DNA of 64,000 nucleotides from a virus, in the IMG/VR virus record IMGVR_UViG_3300042503_000838, positions 1 to 64,000 of that record; one strand, written 5' to 3'. The notes below the pieces were generated by a model that was not told where the DNA came from, searched no databases, and saw only the letters and a program-made list of their open reading frames with translations. Of the stretch, positions 59,416 through 64,000 are shown piece by piece; positions within the stretch are counted from its first letter, which is position 1; each line of letters opens with the position of its first letter. Position numbers and translations under genes: made by a program.

Positions 59416-61050
59416 TCAAATTGCGGGCATCTGCCCCAAAGATGGAATGTAGATTGAACCGTTTTTGTCAAACATTTTAAAGCCTTCCATCAGCACAAAA
59501 GTAGACGGAACATTAAACAATTTCTGCATCATTGGCATCATCATGGGTGCTTGGCAGTTATATGGTGGAACATCCATCAGTGACAAAGCATTTCTCGCTA
59601 GTTCTACACTAACTTTTTCTTGGTTTTTTTTATTCTTGTCAACCAACTCTTGCTCCCATTCAACAATGCCTCCGTTCCCAAAAGGAACATCAGAAGGCTC
59701 TGGAGGAAACACGCCCTCTTTAAAGCGCATTGCATATATATGTTTGCAATAACGAAACTCGTCCAAAACAGGTGTCCATGTATCTGTGAGCGATGTCAGC
59801 TCATTGCCTACTGTAGAGTAATCAGCATATGTAACAGGGCCATCAGAGACCGCCCCAGGGAGGGCTGGATCATTTCCACGTAAGTAAACAGAACCAAAAT
59901 CTGTAAAAACACCAGGACTATCTCTTGTTGTACCCAACACTGTTTTTGAATTTGGAGTCACAGTAGGGGGGATGTTGTATTCAGCAGACGGTGAAACAAT
60001 CTCCATCATTCTGTTAACATTTCCTGGCGTCATTGCATTGTTATTGACTAGACCGTCGAGCATTATGATTTCTTTGCGGCCTGGCTTGACTGTGCCGATA
60101 CTATTTCTTGGGAAACAACGTTGATTTGAATTTTTTAAATTCATCATAAACGCATAGCTTCTACGCGTGAAATCTTGACATGAACAGCAATATCTAGTAC
60201 CTGTCATGAAGAACCTACCGATAGCAGGTGGCCTGGTTGCTGGCGTCACAAGTGTGCGATCAGGTGTTGCCTCTACAGAACCACGCTTGCGTAAAGTCAG
60301 GATCCCGTTGAACGGATCAGTTGCAACAAGAACTGCTTGAACGTATCCATAGCGTGTTTGTGTTACTGGATTAATAGTATCTCGCGTAACAGGTATACCG
60401 TTTTGCTCAACAATGCGATCTTCTAAAATTTCGCCATTGATTGCTTTTAAGCCGCCAGGCACCCCTGGAATAGGAACATATAGAGGAGGAGGAAGTGGGT
60501 TTGCCGTGCTCCAGTCTCCTTCTAGCTGGACATACCAATACTCGTCATCTTCTGTTACAGACTTGATAGACGCAACTTTATTTGTAATGAAGAAGTAAGG
60601 ATCAAACCACTGACCAATGTTTTCATAGTTATTGAACTGCATCCCGCTCCAATAGAACGGGTTACTGACTCTTGTGTTTCTTATGTTGTCAAATCTAAGG
60701 CTTCCGGCAACGCGAATACCGGCCCAATGCATTCCAAATTCTTTGTTTACAGTTGGGAAACCTTTAAAAATACCTGGAAGGATAGGAGAGTTTCCTCCTG
60801 TTTGTTGTACGCCTTGTGGCAGTGGAACCTGATAAAGAAAAGGGTATTCGTATGATGTATCCGTTACCGAAGCAGTGGCAAGCTCATATCCACGGCGCCA
60901 ACGCACCCATGAAGATTCCCTGTCCATTGTAGTAATGGAATCAGGGATGCCACCCTCAGAAAACTCAGTAGTAATCGGTTTAATTCTAAAAGGATCTTTA
61001 TCAGCACTAGCCGAAAAAGATCCAAAGTTATCACCTGCTCTGGGAGACAT
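59416..61050 (-). CDS. Large virion-like protein with a Cys cluster
   Basis: In this 544-aa protein, GRFFMTGTRYCCSCQDFTRR has a CCxC-D cluster similar to zinc-binding or disulfide sites. Tyr, Pro and Asn are frequent (PPLYVPIPGVPGGLKAING, NPFYWSGMQFNNYENIGQWF), as in virion proteins. The C-terminus MMMPMMQKLFNVPSTFVLM is Met-rich. No enzyme motif is clear. It leads a set of probable structural genes at the right end. Confidence 0.6.
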   Translation of the reverse strand: MSPRAGDNFGSFSASADKDPFRIKPITTEFSEGGIPDSITTMDRESSWVRWRRGYELATASVTDTSYEYPFLYQVPLPQGVQQTGGNSPILPGIFKGFPTVNKEFGMHWAGIRVAGSLRFDNIRNTRVSNPFYWSGMQFNNYENIGQWFDPYFFITNKVASIKSVTEDDEYWYVQLEGDWSTANPLPPPLYVPIPGVPGGLKAINGEILEDRIVEQNGIPVTRDTINPVTQTRYGYVQAVLVATDPFNGILTLRKRGSVEATPDRTLVTPATRPPAIGRFFMTGTRYCCSCQDFTRRSYAFMMNLKNSNQRCFPRNSIGTVKPGRKEIIMLDGLVNNNAMTPGNVNRMMEIVSPSAEYNIPPTVTPNSKTVLGTTRDSPGVFTDFGSVYLRGNDPALPGAVSDGPVTYADYSTVGNELTSLTDTWTPVLDEFRYCKHIYAMRFKEGVFPPEPSDVPFGNGGIVEWEQELVDKNKKNQEKVSVELARNALSLMDVPPYNCQAPMMMPMMQKLFNVPSTFVLMEGFKMFDKNGSIYIPSLGQMPAI

Positions 61051-61053
61051 GCG

Positions 61054-61839
61054 CTAGAAGAAGCCACCCTGTGCAATAACATGCACACCGGGAATATAGC
61101 CAGAGCTATTGGGGCCATCCGGGAATACACCAACGTACAGACGGTCGCCCCGCTCCAGGTAGATGCCCTTGTTGCGCAGAGGAGCTGTAGTGCCTAAGCC
61201 ATTGGTGTTACCAGCGCTTACATTCGGTACTGCAAGCTGAGGCATCACATCAGAACAATCAATCGTGCCGCTGCCTGCCGGAAGAGTCTTTGCAAAAATA
61301 ATCCTGTAATCACCAGAGCCCGGGATTGGAGTCGTGGTTCCACGCGTCTGGTAAAACACAAAGGTTGCAGCTTGCTGATAACCGTAAGCAACACCGTTGT
61401 AAGCGAAGCCCGATGCAGTGCCACCGGAATAGTTAAGTGCAGTGTTGATTCCAGTGAGAGTGGCTGCTCCTGTGTAGGTGTAATACCCATAGCCACTGAA
61501 GGGTGCGCCACCACCGGTCAAGGAGCCAGTTGCTGTAATTAAAACAAGCTGTCCACTGACAAGTGAGATGGGAGTGCCAGAGGTAGTTGCGTTTACTGTG
61601 TAATCAGGAGAACGGTAGAAATCGTTACGTGTAATGGTGATTGAATCAACGACACCGCCACTGTTATTATCTTCGCTTAATTCGGCGTCCATGTCTACGA
61701 GGATAGACGGTGCCTGACCACCTTGCACAAACAAAGTATTGGTTGCAGCACTACCTACCGTTTGAGTCGTGACTCGCACGGTATCAAATAAAGGGCGATC
61801 AACAAGCAAGGGCTGCTTGTTCGTGGAAGTCGAGCTCAA
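61054..61839 (-). CDS. Probable virion protein, 261 aa
   Basis: Beta-rich, Ser/Thr/Gly/Tyr-rich: SGYGYYTYTGAATLTGINTA, ending LYVGVFPDGPNSSGYIPGVH. Begins SSTSTNKQPLLVDRPLFDTV. It ends 4 bases before the 544-aa gene. Might be a capsid decoration or tail protein. No family recognised. Confidence 0.6.
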   Translation of the reverse strand: MSSTSTNKQPLLVDRPLFDTVRVTTQTVGSAATNTLFVQGGQAPSILVDMDAELSEDNNSGGVVDSITITRNDFYRSPDYTVNATTSGTPISLVSGQLVLITATGSLTGGGAPFSGYGYYTYTGAATLTGINTALNYSGGTASGFAYNGVAYGYQQAATFVFYQTRGTTTPIPGSGDYRIIFAKTLPAGSGTIDCSDVMPQLAVPNVSAGNTNGLGTTAPLRNKGIYLERGDRLYVGVFPDGPNSSGYIPGVHVIAQGGFF

Positions 61840-61910
61840 TTACCTACTCCTTCAGCCTTGAAAATCCTTGTTAACAGAATTCTAGCTCAAGCAACTTTTA
61901 AGTGCTACAG

Positions 61911-62237
61911 TCAAGAACTTGCCGATGCAGCCAAGTTGTAAGCCTGGTTGAAACCTGTCGGCAAGCGCATTTTGCTTTCAACTAAAGATGTGGGATTATT
62001 TTGCAACGCAAGGAAACGCTGGAACATGCTCCCAGGATCTTTCTGTTCCGACTTGAATTTACTCAAGCGATCAAAGCCAACACTTGTGTATGTTGGCTGA
62101 TCCTTGCCGCTCAGGTCACCGAAAGAATAGGGGAGATCGCCAAAGGATGTGTAGCGTTCTCCCTTAAGCAGCTCAGATACTTCCCCAGGGGTGTAATCTG
62201 AACCTAGATAAGTTTGTCGGTTTTTGAGACTTGTCAT
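61911..62237 (-). CDS. 108-aa hypothetical protein
   Basis: MTSLKNRQTYLGSDYTPGEV, then TSFGDLPYSFGDLSGKDQPT and a helical C-terminus (FQRFLALQNNPTSLVESKMR). Overlaps the lysozyme stop by one base. Its polar, low-hydrophobic composition fits a small virion part. Not recognised. Confidence 0.6.
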   Translation of the reverse strand: MTSLKNRQTYLGSDYTPGEVSELLKGERYTSFGDLPYSFGDLSGKDQPTYTSVGFDRLSKFKSEQKDPGSMFQRFLALQNNPTSLVESKMRLPTGFNQAYNLAASASS

Positions 62238-62932
62238 TATTCAAACATCCTCATGGCATCAAGTGGAGTCAAATTATATGGATTTGACGCCTTTAGGAGA
62301 TCTTCCGGAGACATCGTTGCATTCGTGACGCCTGCACTGAGACTGTTCTTGAGAACATACCCAAGCAACGCATCGGCAAGTGAATTGCCTTTCTCTACTG
62401 CTTTTGCAGTTTCCGGTGATGGAGTTGAAGCAGGTGCGGTTGGTTGTACATCCTGACCATAAACTTTCTGTAGTTCAGAAAGCTTTTTGACAGGCTGCCC
62501 GTAATAGCTTCTACCCGTTTCCGTTGGAAGAGATGCCCACTCTGGAGCCAGGGCTGCTGATACACGAGGACTAAACCCTTCTTTTTCAAGGGTAGCCAAG
62601 CCACCAATTGGCATCAGGCGATTACGCATCGCACGTGTTGCCGCGATGTCTTGGTTAGCAGCACTGAAGTCTTGAAGCCCTAAAGCACTGGCATGTGACT
62701 GCCAGCTTGGTGTCAAGAACTGATAAGCACCAGCAGCAGAGCTTGCGTACCCACCGGTGTTAATTACCCTGTCGGGATGACGCTTTAGGTCTGGTGCCAA
62801 GCCACCGCCAAACATGACCCGATAAGAATCGGGACCACCCCTTTCGGTGCCTTCTGCAAAGCGAAGAACTCGCAGTGCATTCTGCACGCTTGGACTTTTG
62901 ACTTTTTGTTCCAGTAGCTGGCGTTCGTTCAT
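62237..62932 (-). CDS. Lysozyme, GH104 (lambda R-type) with C-terminal tail
   Basis: The first 140 of 231 residues match the lambda endolysin plan: LRFAEGTERGGPDSYRVMFG (catalytic Glu in AEGT), KRHPDRVINTGGYASSAAGA and YQFLTPSWQSHASALGLQDF with DIAATRAMRNRL. The rest is Pro/Ala-rich and helical (ALLGYVLKNSLSAGVTNA). The enzyme cuts glycan. Surrounded by structural-looking genes, so it may be a virion-borne lysozyme for entry rather than the endolysin. Start ATG at 62932, with a purine-rich region upstream. Confidence 0.8.
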   Translation of the reverse strand: MNERQLLEQKVKSPSVQNALRVLRFAEGTERGGPDSYRVMFGGGLAPDLKRHPDRVINTGGYASSAAGAYQFLTPSWQSHASALGLQDFSAANQDIAATRAMRNRLMPIGGLATLEKEGFSPRVSAALAPEWASLPTETGRSYYGQPVKKLSELQKVYGQDVQPTAPASTPSPETAKAVEKGNSLADALLGYVLKNSLSAGVTNATMSPEDLLKASNPYNLTPLDAMRMFE

Positions 62933-62942
62933 AATGATGCTC

Positions 62943-63059
62943 TTATTCTCCTACCCAGTTTGAACTTGCTTTGAGACCAGGAATGAATACGGTTTGCAGC
63001 GAAAGGGCCGTAGCCAAATAGGTCAAAGTACGTTTAACAAACTTAGGGCAGAGAATCAT
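62943..63059 (-). CDS. 38-aa peptide with hydrophobic segment
   Basis: MILCPKFVKRTLTYLATALS, then LQTVFIPGLKASSNWVGE. One hydrophobic stretch after a basic start, like a small membrane peptide. Ends 10 bases before the lysozyme start, so could be a holin-like neighbour. No ribosome binding site clear. 63060-63144 holds no gene. Confidence 0.35.
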   Translation of the reverse strand: MILCPKFVKRTLTYLATALSLQTVFIPGLKASSNWVGE

Positions 63060-63144
63060 GGTTTTAAAGCAACAACACTGGCCCCCGTAGATCAAAGATC
63101 TATGTCCAGTTGGCTGGGCTTACATGCCTTGCAATGCCAGAGAA

Positions 63145-63969
63145 TTACTTTTGAGTAGAAAAGATCGAGTCTTTAAACATTTCAAGAAGCTTTTGGGCTT
63201 CTGCACCCTTGGGATCAAACTTCGGAAGCTCAGACCCTACAGGCTGTAGGCCCGTTGCACCAGCATAAGAAGCACTTGGCATATCAGTGGGCATGCCGAG
63301 GGGAGCACTCTGTAAAGTTTGGCCTTGATTAAACCCTGCATAAGGTGCTGCAGAAGCACCTGCAAAAGAATTTGCAGGTAAAGGTGAGAGACCTAAACCT
63401 TGGGCAACCTTTGCAACACCATACGATTCTGGGGAAACGGGAGGTGTCGTACCAAGGGGGGAGCTGTTATCAAATGGGAAGTTCATGGGAGAGCCCATTT
63501 GACCCACCCCAAGAGTGCGTTGGATTGCATCGTAACCGGCTTGGCCAGGCTTAACTTTTGCTGCAAGTTTGGGATTGGCTTTTGCCCACATCTGCATCCC
63601 CATATCTTCTGCAGATTGCTCAGCGGCAGAACCAGGGCCAGCAGCAACTGCTTCTTTGCGAGCCTTTTCGTAACGCTGAAGTTCTGGGTCTTGTGCGGTC
63701 AGCTGGGCAACGCGAGATGCTTCTTGCTGATACGCACGCTCTGCAGCAGGATTAATGCCTGCACTAGGAATTGGCTTCTGGGCACTGCCGGGAACGTAGC
63801 GACCATACATGCCAGTTTTCTGCGCTTGCTGAGAAGGCTCCGTATAAGGAAGGCGCCCTTTTAACAGCTGACCACCTGCGTAACGCATTTCATTCCCCAA
63901 GCCTGCAAGCAATGGGTTTGTCAAAGGTGCAGGAAAAAACCGATTAAGTAGATCAGACATTAACGCCAA
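63145..63969 (-). CDS. Pro/Gly/Ala-rich probable virion protein
   Basis: 274 aa, starts SDLLNRFFPAPLTNPLLAGL. Middle helical (ASRVAQLTAQDPELQRYEKA), second half Pro/Gly/Ala/Ser-rich (PSASYAGATGLQPVGSELPK), ends KDSIFSTQK. No enzyme motif. Structural or ejection protein by context. It is the right-most complete gene of the window. Confidence 0.55.
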   Translation of the reverse strand: MALMSDLLNRFFPAPLTNPLLAGLGNEMRYAGGQLLKGRLPYTEPSQQAQKTGMYGRYVPGSAQKPIPSAGINPAAERAYQQEASRVAQLTAQDPELQRYEKARKEAVAAGPGSAAEQSAEDMGMQMWAKANPKLAAKVKPGQAGYDAIQRTLGVGQMGSPMNFPFDNSSPLGTTPPVSPESYGVAKVAQGLGLSPLPANSFAGASAAPYAGFNQGQTLQSAPLGMPTDMPSASYAGATGLQPVGSELPKFDPKGAEAQKLLEMFKDSIFSTQK

Positions 63970-64000
63970 ACCTCATGTAAATAAATACGGGTGCCTACGG

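Noticed and set aside
1-64000. tRNA genes and CRISPR arrays
   Set aside because: No stretch with a T-arm GTTCGA set plus acceptor pairing, and no spaced direct repeats, was seen. The tandem repeats at 33.1 kb have no spacers.

Overview
The window looks like part of a lytic, T7-like tailed phage (podovirus) that infects a cyanobacterium. The minus strand carries nearly a full T7-type gene set in T7 order: SSB, endonuclease I, primase-helicase, DNA polymerase, 5'-3' exonuclease, then portal, scaffold, capsid, tail tubes A and B, three internal virion proteins, tail fibre, and a TerS/TerL pair. Cyanophage signs are a ribonucleotide reductase alpha/beta pair, ThyX, a MazG-like pyrophosphatase, DUF3310 proteins, small basic proteins ending RGQGK, and two small proteins that resemble NblA, the phycobilisome degradation adaptor. 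No integrase, rRNA, tRNA, CRISPR array or phage RNA polymerase was recognised by eye.

Layout, in the direction of minus-strand transcription. 46.3-40.8 kb is a fibre module. 40.7-37.6 kb holds small basic proteins and a two-domain endolysin. 37.6-34.8 kb is the packaging block (54-aa protein, TerS, HNH, NblA-like 84-aa protein, TerL). 34.8-34.4 kb is non-coding and repeat-rich and probably separates late from early genes. 34.4-31.2 kb has ThyX, an HNH protein, a 0.64 kb non-coding stretch with 11-bp tandem repeats, and small overlapping genes. 29.65-31.18 kb is a GC-rich cassette of seven overlapping genes on the plus strand. 29.4-20.8 kb is replication and nucleotide metabolism. 20.7-1 is the virion operon, ending in a tail fibre gene that runs off the left edge.

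The right part, 46-64 kb, is a second block. It starts with a short plus-strand operon (HTH protein, two unknowns, a protein like phage adenine methylases, dCTP deaminase, DUF3310). Mostly minus-strand genes follow: NblA-like protein, GH24 lysozyme, an 888-aa repeat protein, HNH, a glycosyltransferase-methyltransferase fusion, GC-rich fibre genes, a collagen-like fibre, several probable virion proteins and a GH104-type lysozyme. This block repeats some functions of the T7-like part (DUF3310, HNH, lysozyme, RGQGK protein). Either the genome is an unusually enlarged T7-like phage with more than 20 kb inserted between tail fibre and terminase, or two phages were joined in assembly. The sequence alone does not decide.

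How the parts work together: RNR, ThyX, dCTP deaminase and MazG-like protein would supply and balance dNTPs. The T7-type replisome copies the genome, with endonucleases I and VII resolving branches. TerS/TerL package DNA through the portal. Several fibres, some in segments of different base composition, mediate adsorption. Four predicted wall-degrading activities serve entry or lysis. Many genes overlap by ATGA, GTGA or TAATG, so translational coupling is probably common, and several genes under 60 codons are supported by these overlaps.
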